Shown: one piece after another, positions 55,101-62,961 of the stretch | Layout of the letters: the number at the start of each line of letters is the position of its first letter | Numbering within the stretch: position 1 is the first letter of the stretch | NCBI GenBank assembly: GCA_001698425.1 | Contig: MBRE01000057.1 | Location: 1 to 64,000, forward strand | DNA length: 64,000 nucleotides | Direction of reading: 5' to 3' | From: Oscillatoriales cyanobacterium USR001 | Lineage (GTDB): Bacteria > Cyanobacteriota > Cyanobacteriia > Cyanobacteriales > Microcoleaceae | Notes under the pieces: generated by a model | The model's input: only the letters and a program-made list of their open reading frames with translations | What the model was told of the DNA's origin: nothing | Databases searched by the model: none | Position numbers and translations under genes: made by a program

Positions 55101-55676
55101 GAAGTTTACTCAAATACTGGCGGTCAAATGTCAAAAGCCACCCCACGCGGAGCCGTTGCTAAATTTGCTGCTGGTGGCAAACCTGCTGCTAAGAAAGACT
55201 TAGGATTAATTGCCATGACTTACGGTAATGTTTACGTTGCTAGTATCGCAATGGGAGCGCGGGATGAACACACTTTGCGAGTATTTTTAGAGGCAGAAGC
55301 CTACGATGGGCCGTCTTTAATTATTGCTTATTCCCATTGTATTGCTCACGGAATTAACATGGCAGGAGGAATGCAGCAACAGAAAGCCGCCGTAGAATCA
55401 GGCGCAAAATTGCTTTACCGCTACAATCCCGATCGCACTCACCAAGGGGAAAATCCTTTGCAATTAGACTCGCGATCGCCGAAAATTCCGCTCGAACAAT
55501 ATATGTATGCAGAAAACCGTTTCAAAATGCTAAAAGCCAGCAAACCAGAAGATGCACGGCGGCTATTAGCAGAAGCTCAAGCAGATGTAAATTCCCGCTG
55601 GGCAATGTATCAATATCTCGCACAACGTCCCCTATCTAATGGACATCAAGATCACAGTAATAGGAATGAAAATTGA
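52104..55676 (+). CDS. nifJ: Pyruvate:ferredoxin (flavodoxin) oxidoreductase
   Basis: A 1190-residue single-chain PFOR that oxidises pyruvate to acetyl-CoA and CO2, reducing ferredoxin or flavodoxin. N-terminal domain TIDGNEAVAYVAYRLNEVIA, a ferredoxin-like domain with two [4Fe-4S] motifs (CVQCGKCVMVCPHS, CTGCALCVDVCP), a proximal-cluster CGACGETPY and a TPP-binding GGDGWAYDIGYGGLDHV near residue 970. Its position after hoxW suggests use with Hox in fermentative H2 production. A DHOD-like gene follows by 95 bp. Confidence 0.97.
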   Translation: MTERTYATIDGNEAVAYVAYRLNEVIAIYPITPSSPMAEWSDAWTAEAKPNIWGTIPLVVELQSEGGVAGAVHGALQTGSLTTTFTASQGLLLMIPNMYKIAGELTPTVFHIAARSLAAQGLSIFGDHSDVTSARSTGFAMLCSASVQEAHDFALISTAATLRSRIPFLHFFDGFRTSHEVQKVEMLTEDDMRSLVPDELVFAHRSRSLTPDRPVLRGTAQNPDVYFQARETVNSYYTACLDITEQVMNEFAQLTGRQYKLYEYYGDAAAERIVILMGSGCESVHETIDYLNSKGEKLGVVKVRMYRPFDGKRLMAAIPETVKSIAVLDRTKEPGAGGEPLYLDVITALVEEERTTIKVVGGRYGLSSKEFTPSMIKAVFDNLSAAKPKNHFTVGINDDVTHTSLDYDREFSIESDSVVRAIFYGLGADGTVGANKNSIKIIGEETDNYAQGYFVYDSKKSGSVTVSHLRFGPQPIRSIYLIEKANFVACHQWGFLEQFDMLKEIVPGGTFLVNSIYGPDDVWMRLPLSVQETIIQKKLKFYVTDANKIAREAGMAGRINTVMQACFFALSGVLPREEAIAQIKKAIKKSYGKKGPEIVKMNMDAVDRSLQYLFEVQVPDTADSEITLRSPVPDTAPAFVREVLGAMIGKCGDNLPVSAMPIDGTYPTGTSKWEKRNIATEIPVWDTDVCVQCGKCVMVCPHSVIRSKVYEPEQLANAPETFKSKDAKDHDWHGLKFTIQVAPEDCTGCALCVDVCPAKNKSQPKLKAINMAEQLPLREPERANWDFFLGLPNPDRRELKLNKINQQQMEEPLFEFSGACGACGETPYLKLVSQLFGDRMVVANATGCSSIYGGNLPTTPWTTNSEGRGPAWSNSLFEDNAEFGLGFRVSIDKQTQFATELLQQLGGEIGDNLVQAILASEQKNEADIWEQRERVVQLKQKLQSLESSTAKQLLSLADFLVKKSVWIIGGDGWAYDIGYGGLDHVIASGRNVNILVLDTEVYSNTGGQMSKATPRGAVAKFAAGGKPAAKKDLGLIAMTYGNVYVASIAMGARDEHTLRVFLEAEAYDGPSLIIAYSHCIAHGINMAGGMQQQKAAVESGAKLLYRYNPDRTHQGENPLQLDSRSPKIPLEQYMYAENRFKMLKASKPEDARRLLAEAQADVNSRWAMYQYLAQRPLSNGHQDHSNRNEN

Positions 55677-55683
55677 TTTGGTT

Positions 55684-55720
55684 CGTAGTAAGCGCAAAGA
55701 GCGCTAAAGCGCTTACTACA
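55684..55720. repeat. Short hairpin, GTAGTAAGCGC family
   Basis: GTAGTAAGCGC...GCGCTTACTAC, the core of the 10482 and 30447 elements without their long outer arms. It lies between nifJ and the DHOD-like gene. Confidence 0.75.
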
Positions 55721-55771
55721 AACAGCTTTTAGTGAAGACAAATCTCACAATAATCCAAGGAGAAATTTAAG

Positions 55772-56782
55772 ATGAATTTGACTACTAATTATCTAGGTTT
55801 AGAGCTACGTTCGCCCCTAGTTCCCTCCGCCGCCGCACCTTTAACCGAAAATATTGACAATCTCAAACGTATGGAAGATGCGGGTGCGGGTGCTGTTGTG
55901 CTGCATTCATTATTTGAGGAACAAATTAGACAAGAACGTTTTGAATTGCAACATCACTTCACTCATGGTACTGATAGTTTTGCCGAATCTCTTACCTATT
56001 TCCCTGAACCAGAAATATTTCATGTTGGCACTCAAGAGTATCTGAATCATATTTCTAATGCTAAAGATATGGTAGATATTCCAATTATTGCCAGCCTTAA
56101 TGGTTCCACAGTTGGCGGCTGGGTTAATTACGCGAAAGAAATAGAATTAGCCGGCGCTGATGCACTAGAATTAAATGTGTATTATGTGCCGACAGATATG
56201 GAAATGAGCGGCGCACAAATTGAGCAGAATTATATTGATATTCTGCGAGCAGTCAAATCAGAAGTCAGAATTCCTGTTGCCATTAAACTGAGTCCTTTCT
56301 TCAGCAATATGGCAAATATGGCAAAACAGTTAACTGAAGCGGGAGCTAATGCTCTCGTTTTGTTTAACCGATTTTACCAGCCAGATATTAATATCGAAGA
56401 GTTAGAAGTGCAGCCAAACGTATTACTAAGTACGCCCCAAGATATGCGTTTACCTTTGCGCTGGATTGCGATTTTGTATGGTCGTCTTGATGTTGATTTC
56501 GCCGCTACTAGCGGTATCCAAAAAGGTCAAGATGCGATTAAAATGTTGATGGTTGGTGCTAATGTGACAATGCTTTGTTCAGTATTATTACGGCATGGAA
56601 TTGAACACATTAGCGTCATTGAACAAGAAATGCTGCATTGGATGGAAGAACACGAATATGAGTCTATCAAACAGATGCAAGGTTCGATGTCACAGATTAA
56701 TTGTCCTGATGAATCAGCCTTTGAACGATCGCAGTATATGAAAGCAGTAAATACCTATAAACCGGAGCGAATCTTAGTTTAA
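55772..56782 (+). CDS. Dihydroorotate dehydrogenase-like flavoprotein
   Basis: A 336-residue TIM-barrel FMN protein resembling dihydroorotate dehydrogenases. MNLTTNYLGLELRSPLVPSA starts the barrel, IASLNGSTVGGWVNYAK and AGADALELNVYYVP continue it, and VAIKLSPFF holds the active Lys. ATSGIQKGQDAIKMLMVGANV binds FMN phosphate. This family often follows nifJ in cyanobacteria, suggesting a role with PFOR rather than, or as well as, pyrimidine synthesis. Function unproven. Own ribosome site CCAAGGAGAAATTTAAG. Confidence 0.88.
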   Translation: MNLTTNYLGLELRSPLVPSAAAPLTENIDNLKRMEDAGAGAVVLHSLFEEQIRQERFELQHHFTHGTDSFAESLTYFPEPEIFHVGTQEYLNHISNAKDMVDIPIIASLNGSTVGGWVNYAKEIELAGADALELNVYYVPTDMEMSGAQIEQNYIDILRAVKSEVRIPVAIKLSPFFSNMANMAKQLTEAGANALVLFNRFYQPDINIEELEVQPNVLLSTPQDMRLPLRWIAILYGRLDVDFAATSGIQKGQDAIKMLMVGANVTMLCSVLLRHGIEHISVIEQEMLHWMEEHEYESIKQMQGSMSQINCPDESAFERSQYMKAVNTYKPERILV

Positions 56783-56800
56783 CAGGACTTACAAAGGCAC

Positions 56801-56857
56801 GTAGTAGCGCTTCAGCGCGCTCTTTCGTAGGTAAAGAGCGCGCTAGGCGCTACTACA
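56801..56857. repeat. Hairpin of the GTAGTAGCGC type downstream of the DHOD-like gene
   Basis: Long inverted repeat GTAGTAGCGC...GCGCTACTAC with AGCGCGCTCTTT/AAAGAGCGCGCT inner arms. Related to but diverged from the GTAGTAAGCGC family. It may act as a terminator. Confidence 0.65.
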
Positions 56858-57010
56858 TACCTAAAATTTAATATCTATTTTGTGACATTTGCATAATTCC
56901 TATTGCATAAAAAATATTTAATAAAAAAATAATTATAATCAGATTTACTCAGATTACATTTATAGGGTAAAATTTCATCTTGTGTATCAACCATTACCAA
57001 GGATCAAAAT

Positions 57011-57337
57011 ATGTCAGAATTTTTAGATTTTCTCCGACACCAATTTGCTTATGTCGCCTTTGGAGAATTCAAACCAGGTAAATTTGAAGAAGCCAAGCAA
57101 CTTTACCAAAAAGCTGTTTCTACCTACGCTCATGGTTTTAAAGGAGCCTATCTATTGCAATTACCGAATACAGACAAAGGAATTGCGATCGTTTTTTGGG
57201 AAAGTATAGAAGATATGCAATCCAATCAAAGCGAAGCTTATCAGGAAATATTGAAGCAAATCAATCATTTATTTGCCAAAGTGCCTGACACTGATATTTA
57301 TGAAATTGTCAGTGAAATTAAGCCAAAAGAAGAGTAA
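57011..57337 (+). CDS. Small alpha/beta-barrel-like protein
   Basis: A 108-residue protein (MSEFLDFLRHQFAYVAFGEF) resembling small ABM/dimeric alpha-beta barrel proteins: a YVAFGEFKPGKFEEA strand-loop-helix and GIAIVFWESIEDMQSNQS, the typical core. Function unknown. It is followed after 24 bp by a small DUF4351-like gene. Confidence 0.65.
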   Translation: MSEFLDFLRHQFAYVAFGEFKPGKFEEAKQLYQKAVSTYAHGFKGAYLLQLPNTDKGIAIVFWESIEDMQSNQSEAYQEILKQINHLFAKVPDTDIYEIVSEIKPKEE

Positions 57338-57361
57338 ATCATTTTATTCAGAGAGGATATT

Positions 57362-57517
57362 ATGCGAGAATTAGAACCACAACTAAATGAGCAGATTCAA
57401 AGATTAGCAATTTCTCAATTGGAAGACTTGGGAGAAGCACTGCTTGACTTCTCAAATGCCGCAGATTTAGCCGCTTGGTTGCAATTACACCAGACAGAAG
57501 AAGGAGCAACAAATTAA
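57362..57517 (+). CDS. DUF4351-like mini-protein, 51 residues
   Basis: A short frame (MRELEPQLNEQIQRLAISQL) preceded by a good ribosome site AGAGAGGATATT. The core LEDLGEALLDFSNAADLAAW matches the C-terminal DUF4351 signature usually found at the end of Rpn-type nucleases. Here it stands alone, so it is either a free-standing DUF4351 protein or the surviving tail of a decayed nuclease gene. Confidence 0.65.
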   Translation: MRELEPQLNEQIQRLAISQLEDLGEALLDFSNAADLAAWLQLHQTEEGATN

Positions 57518-57548
57518 TCGCTTAATTTCACAATATATCAATTTTTTT

Positions 57549-57578
57549 ATCCCGTTAACCTTTGAGGTTTAACGGGAT
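57549..57578 (+). terminator. Hairpin terminator after the DUF4351-like gene
   Basis: Stem ATCCCGTTAACC with GGTTTAACGGGAT and a short loop (TTTGA), 32 bp past the stop. No T-run, but stable. Confidence 0.6.
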
Positions 57579-57631
57579 TATCAAATACTATTTTTCCATG
57601 AAATTACCAAATTAAACTCAATCCAATACTT

Positions 57632-57895
57632 ATGAAAATAGTTCCCAATTCGATCGTTAATATATTTGTTGCCGCCTGGATAAGCACGATCGCGATCGTC
57701 GCAGTACAAAACGCCGCCCCAGTATCTTTAAACTTTCTATTTTTCCAATCAATTTCAATTCCCGTAGGAGTAGTATTAGCCTTAAGCGCTTCAGTAGGAA
57801 TCCTTGGAGGAGCAATTCTCCAACCCCGGTGGCATCTTCCCAATGCTACAACTAGCATCCCCCAACCTGAAACAAAAAAGGAAAGAAGGGAATAG
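57632..57895 (+). CDS. LapA-domain membrane protein
   Basis: An 87-residue protein with two hydrophobic segments (IFVAAWISTIAIVAVQNAAP, then IPVGVVLALSASVGILGGAI) and a charged tail (QPETKKERRE), the pattern of LapA/DUF1049. Members lie in the inner membrane and in E. coli take part in LPS assembly. Role in cyanobacteria not known. Confidence 0.75.
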   Translation: MKIVPNSIVNIFVAAWISTIAIVAVQNAAPVSLNFLFFQSISIPVGVVLALSASVGILGGAILQPRWHLPNATTSIPQPETKKERRE

Positions 57896-57933
57896 AATCA
57901 ACCAATTAACAATTACCAATTAACAATTATCAA

Positions 57934-58869
57934 CTACAGCGAATATACCTGACCATCAATCAACAACCTAGTAATTCCCTTTGCTTGTAAATAAGGAGCA
58001 GTTTTTTGGAGCAAACGACCATCAGGAACCTTAAAAACCCTCTGATTTCGTGTCGAAAAACGGCGTGCAACTCGGTGATTATCAAAAACCGGCAGAGTTT
58101 TCTCCCTAATTTCTTCAAGAGGAATCTGACCTAATTCACCAAAAGCCTTCAGAGGTCTAGTAATCAACTCCCCAGCCCGATCGACAACCAAATAGCAGAT
58201 TTTCGGAAGAGAAGCTTCACTCAGAGGCAAAACTTGAACCAAAGTTTTACTCCGAAGTTGGATAGACAACCCAGAGCGCGTACTTGCCATCTCCTCAAAA
58301 TCGTCATCATCCAAATCCTCCGAGCCAAAATCATCTAAATCATCATCTTCCTCATCGTCAAAAGCCCTAAAATCTTCAGCTTCCAACAATCCTTCATCTC
58401 CAAGCATTTCCTCTAAATTACTAACCTCAGCACCATAATCATCATCCACAAACTCTGTAGCATCATCCTCTGGCAAGTCAGAAACCGACAAACGCTGAGG
58501 TATAAATGCTCGAACCTCAATTCCCAAAGATTCCGGCTTATCTATACTGCGTTTACGAATTAATTTCGAGTTCGGAACTAATTCAGAAGTTGCGGGATAT
58601 ACAGGCTCAGGCAAAGGCAATTCTGGTTCTCGATCGACATCTGGTAAAGTCGGTTGGGAAATCGTACTTGAAGAATGAGGTAAACGCTTTTGCTTTTGCT
58701 GAACCAAAGATTCATATTCTGTCTCAGACAAAAAGCTCTGAAGGATGCGCCTCACAGTAGAACTACTCACCCCATAACGCTTGGCGAGAGTGATAGTATT
58801 CTCATCGGAATATCGGTATAGTCCGAGGATTTCGCGTTTGTCAGAGTCGGAGAGTTTTGTAGGCGTCAT
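57934..58869 (-). CDS. HTH-containing protein with acidic linker
   Basis: A 311-residue protein. Residues ~1-55 hold a helix-turn-helix of resolvase/transposase type (KREILGLYRYSDENTITLAK then RYGVSSSTVRRILQSFLSE). A long acidic low-complexity linker follows (residues ~130-200, rich in Asp/Glu) and then a conserved C-terminal domain (ICYLVVDRAGELITRPLKAF, FSTRNQRVFKVPDGRLL, LLIDGQVYSL). Probably a cyanobacterial DNA-binding regulator. Not a transposase, since no catalytic domain is present. Confidence 0.65.
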   Translation of the reverse strand: MTPTKLSDSDKREILGLYRYSDENTITLAKRYGVSSSTVRRILQSFLSETEYESLVQQKQKRLPHSSSTISQPTLPDVDREPELPLPEPVYPATSELVPNSKLIRKRSIDKPESLGIEVRAFIPQRLSVSDLPEDDATEFVDDDYGAEVSNLEEMLGDEGLLEAEDFRAFDDEEDDDLDDFGSEDLDDDDFEEMASTRSGLSIQLRSKTLVQVLPLSEASLPKICYLVVDRAGELITRPLKAFGELGQIPLEEIREKTLPVFDNHRVARRFSTRNQRVFKVPDGRLLQKTAPYLQAKGITRLLIDGQVYSL

Positions 58870-59014
58870 GCCGAGGTTCCAAGCAATAAAGACGGGACTG
58901 AGTGCAGCCTTGGGGGGCTTTATTTTAGATTTTAGATTTTAGACTTGAGATTGAACACTTCAAGGGAAGCCTCAATTGCCGATCGCTAATTAAAAATCCT
59001 GGCATTCAAAATTT

Positions 59015-60064
59015 TTAAGCGCCCCGTCGCCCGCGCCTACTCTGGCGAGAACGGCTGGAGATATCATGTTCCAAAACAGCCCCCACCCCAAAAAGGATTG
59101 CACTGAACACAAAAAATACTTCTAACAAACTACCACTTTGAAAGCTACTTTCCGGCTGAGTATCCCGCCACTTAGAGTACATATCCGCAACGTAAAGCGA
59201 AAATGTTGCTGCGGCAATCATTCGCCAGGACTGTGAAAAACGCCCTCCCCAAAAGGCCAGCAATAGGGCTGTGGCAATAATTAGTAAGAAAACATCGCCA
59301 ATGATATAGAACAAATTAACTCCATAGGCATAGGGAGTAAGTAGCACATCAAGACTCATCACCCAACTTGGGACGCGAGATGAGACTTCTTCTTCTTCTT
59401 CTTCTGCTGCTTCTGGTGTTTCAGACTTCTCAGCCGCCGCTTCTGATTTAATTGCTGGCGCTTGCAAAGCCGCCTTACCTGCTGCTGGTGCGGGTGATTC
59501 TACTGTTGTTGGAGCGGGTGCGGATGCTAAACCGAATTGAGCTTTCAAAAAGTCAGGGGCTGCCACCCAGAAAGCTATAGCCATACCAATTGCGGCAATT
59601 CCCCCTAATAGTCCCCACTGCCAAACTTCTAAATTTAGCCGCTTGGAAGTAACCGCAAGAATCATGCCCCAAATCAGTACAATATAGCTGCCTATGTAGA
59701 AAGCATCTGCTGGAGATATATCAGGGTCTAGTTCAAAGTACAGTTCCCAAACACCAAATATTATGTTTGCTAAAAAGTAAAACAGCATCCCCAGACCAAG
59801 CCCCAGCCAGACGTTACGCCCACTGACCATTTGAGGACTTTTCCAGTTTCTAAAACACACCAAGGCTGCTCCCAGGTAGGCCACACATTCAAAAATATAA
59901 GTGCCGATGGAGTACCACAGGGGCAATACCTCACCGTCCGGGGGGACGCTGAACAGCAGAAAAAACAACAGTGCCAATACTGCCCAAACAATGCCCAAAA
60001 TTACGAGAGTCTGAGCCGAGAGGAAAGATGGAGAAGTAGATGACTTTTCTGAAGTGCTGTTCAT
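59015..60064 (-). CDS. Polytopic membrane protein with Ala/Pro/Glu-rich loop
   Basis: A 349-residue protein with about eight hydrophobic helices (for example LVILGIVWAVLALLFFLLF; WLGLGLGMLFYFLANIIFGV; VFLLIIATALLLAFWGG). Residues ~180-225 are a hydrophilic loop rich in Ala, Pro and Glu (ESPAPAAGKAALQAP, EEEEEE), and the C-terminus is Arg/Ser-rich (SSRSRQSRRGRRGA). No family or active site recognised. Monocistronic on the minus strand. Confidence 0.65.
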   Translation of the reverse strand: MNSTSEKSSTSPSFLSAQTLVILGIVWAVLALLFFLLFSVPPDGEVLPLWYSIGTYIFECVAYLGAALVCFRNWKSPQMVSGRNVWLGLGLGMLFYFLANIIFGVWELYFELDPDISPADAFYIGSYIVLIWGMILAVTSKRLNLEVWQWGLLGGIAAIGMAIAFWVAAPDFLKAQFGLASAPAPTTVESPAPAAGKAALQAPAIKSEAAAEKSETPEAAEEEEEEVSSRVPSWVMSLDVLLTPYAYGVNLFYIIGDVFLLIIATALLLAFWGGRFSQSWRMIAAATFSLYVADMYSKWRDTQPESSFQSGSLLEVFFVFSAILFGVGAVLEHDISSRSRQSRRGRRGA

Positions 60065-60235
60065 AGTATGGATTTAAGAGGCATAATTAGCGATTCACAA
60101 GAGAGAAATTGACACTCTCAGGGCATTAATTCCTGAGATTTTTGAGAGCTAGGCAAACCTAACGCGCAACGGTCTAGCCAAAAAACCTTTAGACACTTGC
60201 TCAAAATTGAGGTTGTGTTAGTTTAAATTATTTAA

Positions 60236-60901
60236 TTATGTCCAGAGCTTGGCAAGGGTAGATTGTTTGATCCAAGCGATAAACTGGGTGCGATCGCTGG
60301 CTGGCATATCTTGCAATATTTCGTTAATGCCTTCGGCAAAGGTGGTATTGCCAAAATAAGATTTGCCCAATCTATGGAGTTCTTGCAGTAAGGTATTGAG
60401 GTGTTGTTCTTGCCAAGAAGGTATTTTGAGGCTGTTGAGCGGATCGACGGTTAGCAAGTTTTTGATCGCATCTGGGGAGTCTGCCTGCGGGAAGTTCCCC
60501 TGCTGAAATACCTTAGCGATATCTTTCTGAAACGATGCGGCTTGCCTAGCACCTAAAAGGTCTTCAACGTCGAAGTACACAGCTTGCAGCAGCAAAATAC
60601 AAGCCTGCACGAAGTGTGTGGCTTTGGCTTCCGAGCCGCCAACCTCTTCATTGGCAAGCTGATCTAAGCGGACTTTTCCCCAGACGCTATATCTATCCGG
60701 CTCTTCTAGCAAAACGCAGGCTTTGCCTCGGTTGTCGGTGAGATCCCGCCACAAGGCTCTGGCCTCTTCTGCTTGTTTACCGCTAAAGGCGCTGATTAGG
60801 CGAAAGGTCTGCCCCTGATAGTTAAGAATTGGGATTGGTTGATCCCGTTTTGGGTGTTGAAAGCTTGTGATTTCAACATCCTGTCGTTTCAGAATAAACA
60901 T
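60236..60901 (-). CDS. Conserved-looking hypothetical protein, 221 residues
   Basis: MFILKRQDVEITSFQHPKRD opens a small beta-rich start. The remainder looks alpha-helical with ARALWRDLTDNRGKACVLLE and IPSWQEQHLNTLLQELHRLG. No membrane helix, signal or catalytic motif. Composition and codon use fit the genome, so a real gene. I do not recognise a function. Confidence 0.6.
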   Translation of the reverse strand: MFILKRQDVEITSFQHPKRDQPIPILNYQGQTFRLISAFSGKQAEEARALWRDLTDNRGKACVLLEEPDRYSVWGKVRLDQLANEEVGGSEAKATHFVQACILLLQAVYFDVEDLLGARQAASFQKDIAKVFQQGNFPQADSPDAIKNLLTVDPLNSLKIPSWQEQHLNTLLQELHRLGKSYFGNTTFAEGINEILQDMPASDRTQFIAWIKQSTLAKLWT

Positions 60902-61316
60902 GACACTGCGATTTGACTCCTGTCATGGCCGGGGGTACTTTGCAAGTCATTGTACTCTCGCATTGCGAGATTTGCTACCTGCGGACGACTGGGGGAATAA
61001 TTTTGGTTGAGTGGCGATCGCCTTTTTGGACAATACCCTTCAGTCAAATTCCCTAACTAAGTTGTATTTTAGAGAGTTGAGACTCTAACCTAATTTTTTC
61101 GGTTTTACCCGCAATTAGGCGATTATAGCACCAACTTTCTTTTCTACGTCACTCTAAAATACCATTGTTTTTGACGCTATCTTGAGGTATAAGAAATTTT
61201 TTGCCATACGATCGCCCAAAAAAGCTAAGTATAAATATTTCTTTACGGACTGTTACTGCTAAAATTTACGGTATAATCTGTCAAAAGATGTTTGGTTAGG
61301 TAAATAATGTTGAGTT
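60902..61316. other. 415-bp region before tRNA-Arg
   Basis: It contains a short inverted repeat TCTCGCATTGCGAGA (60956-60970) and an AGAGAGTTGAGACTCT element (61072-61087). AT-rich before the tRNA. No small RNA identified with confidence. Confidence 0.45.
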
Positions 61317-61390
61317 GGGTACGTAACTCAGTTGGATAGAGTAGCGGATTTCTAATCCGCCTGTCGCAGGTTCGAGTCCTGCCGTGCCCG
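61317..61390 (+). tRNA. tRNA-Arg (anticodon UCU)
   Basis: A 74-nt cloverleaf. Acceptor GGGTACG pairs with CGTGCCC (one G-T pair), discriminator G. D-arm ACTC/GAGT, anticodon stem GCGGA/TCCGC with loop TTTCTAA, giving anticodon TCT (reads AGA/AGG Arg). T-arm GCAGG TTCGAGT CCTGC. CCA is not encoded. Confidence 0.93.
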
Positions 61391-61419
61391 TTTTAATTCC
61401 TGGTTAACCTGTTACAGTT

Positions 61420-61453
61420 GAATTAGAAATCCGCTACTCTATTCAACTGAGTT
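61420..61453 (-). repeat. Inverted partial copy of tRNA-Arg
   Basis: This 34-bp segment reads, on the minus strand, AACTCAGTTGAATAGAGTAG then CGGATTTCTAATTC, which matches the D-arm to anticodon-stem part of tRNA-Arg with one mismatch over 33 bases. It stops at the first base before the pyrF-pyrE stop codon. The two copies face each other 30-100 bp apart. Confidence 0.88.
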
Positions 61454-62926
61454 CTAGTGAACCTCTGTCAAAATGTTGAATTGTTCATCATTAACACGGC
61501 CAGCTTGATGCAAAGTTTGGGCAATTTCTGTAAGTGTTAAAACCGCGTGAGCGCAATAGCCATTCTCCTGCAATTTATCTTTCACACCTTTTCCATGATC
61601 GATAAATACGACAATATCATCGACTTTCAAACCAGCAGATTTTAACTTAGCCGCACCTTCCATTGCACTCTTACCAGAAATTAGAATATCATCTACTACG
61701 ACAATTTTTTCACCAGCTTGAAAATGCCCCTCAATTAACCGTCCCGCACCGTAAGTTTTTACTTCTTTACGAGGGAAAATCATCGGTCTTTCCATTCGCA
61801 AAGCTAAGCCCGTTGCTGTGGGCAAAGAACCGTAAGGTATGCCTGCAATTCTATCAAATATCAAGTCTTTGAGAATATCGGCATAAGCACTAACAATTTG
61901 ATGAAAAATTTGAGGAATTGAGATAATCGGACGTAAATCAATGTAATAGGGAAATATGGCACCTGATGCTTGTACGTGGTCGCCAAAAACTATGCAGCCA
62001 ATGTCATAAAGTTGTAGGATTAAATCCCGATGAGGTTCATGCTTTAAAAAGCAGACATCAGGAATCCATAATTCACAAGTGGGACTGCCTTGTAATACCT
62101 GAAGTCTTTGTTCATTAATGCGATCGCGCAACTGCTTAATCGCCTGGCTACTATCTTTTGTGGTTAATAAATTTGGTGGTACTGGTAACAGTAAACCTTC
62201 ACCATTTTTACTCAATCCAGCCGCAATTATTTGGGTGAGGTCATCTATTTCTGTAAGGTCATTTTCTTCAGCGATATCTCCATGAATTAAAATTAATCTT
62301 TCGGGAGCAGCTTTACGAATTCTCGCTAACATATCCGCCATTACTCCTACTTCTAAACCAATTTGATCTAGGGTTCCCCAACTTTGAACTGCTTGTACTA
62401 ATTGTAAGTAAAGCGGATTTTCTGGTGTGGGATATTCTTGTAGGATAGCAGCTGAAGGATTGGCGGTTGCACAGAGGACAAAAACGGCTTTTCCGGGGTA
62501 AACTAAAAAAGGAGTTACTTGGTCAAGTCCGGCGTAAGGAGACAAGGTGACAGCATCTACTTGCCAGTCTTCAAATGCTGTACGAGCAAAGGCGGTACTG
62601 GTGTTTAAATCGCCATATTTGGCATCTAAAATGACGGGAATGTGAGGGGGAATATTTTTTAAAGTTTGTTGGAGTAATTCTAAACCGGGAATGCCGAGAG
62701 CTTGATAAAAACCTAGACTAAGTTTATAGGCGCAGACAAAATCTTTGGTTTTTTCGATGATAGATTTTAGGCTATCTTGTAAAGTTGTGCTGGCGATATT
62801 TGGTTGTTTTTCTATATCGGCAGGAAATAAGTTTTCTATTTCTGGATCGAGTGCGACATAAAGTAAACTTTGATTGCGGTCAATTGCGGCTAATAGTTTC
62901 TCAGAAAAATTCAGTTGAATGTTCAT
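61454..62926 (-). CDS. pyrF-pyrE: Bifunctional OMP decarboxylase / orotate phosphoribosyltransferase
   Basis: A 490-residue fusion for the last two steps of UMP synthesis. The N-terminal part (to ~280) is orotidine-5'-phosphate decarboxylase with the catalytic D-x-K-x-x-D in LDAKYGDLNTSTAF. The C-terminal part (from ~290) is orotate phosphoribosyltransferase with the PRPP loop VVVDDILISGKSAMEG and substrate residues RKEVKTYGAG. The order (decarboxylase first) is the reverse of animal UMP synthase and known in cyanobacteria. Length normal. Confidence 0.94.
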   Translation of the reverse strand: MNIQLNFSEKLLAAIDRNQSLLYVALDPEIENLFPADIEKQPNIASTTLQDSLKSIIEKTKDFVCAYKLSLGFYQALGIPGLELLQQTLKNIPPHIPVILDAKYGDLNTSTAFARTAFEDWQVDAVTLSPYAGLDQVTPFLVYPGKAVFVLCATANPSAAILQEYPTPENPLYLQLVQAVQSWGTLDQIGLEVGVMADMLARIRKAAPERLILIHGDIAEENDLTEIDDLTQIIAAGLSKNGEGLLLPVPPNLLTTKDSSQAIKQLRDRINEQRLQVLQGSPTCELWIPDVCFLKHEPHRDLILQLYDIGCIVFGDHVQASGAIFPYYIDLRPIISIPQIFHQIVSAYADILKDLIFDRIAGIPYGSLPTATGLALRMERPMIFPRKEVKTYGAGRLIEGHFQAGEKIVVVDDILISGKSAMEGAAKLKSAGLKVDDIVVFIDHGKGVKDKLQENGYCAHAVLTLTEIAQTLHQAGRVNDEQFNILTEVH

Positions 62927-62961
62927 GGTAATTTGTAGTATTAGTTTTGTGGTATTAATTT

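Noticed and set aside
57934..58869. Transposase because of the N-terminal helix-turn-helix
   Set aside because: No DDE or other catalytic domain and no inverted repeats. The C-terminal domain looks like a conserved cyanobacterial protein.
60956..61087. Possible small RNA with short inverted repeats
   Set aside because: Only two short unrelated palindromes. No promoter or terminator pairing convincing enough to call 6S or another RNA.
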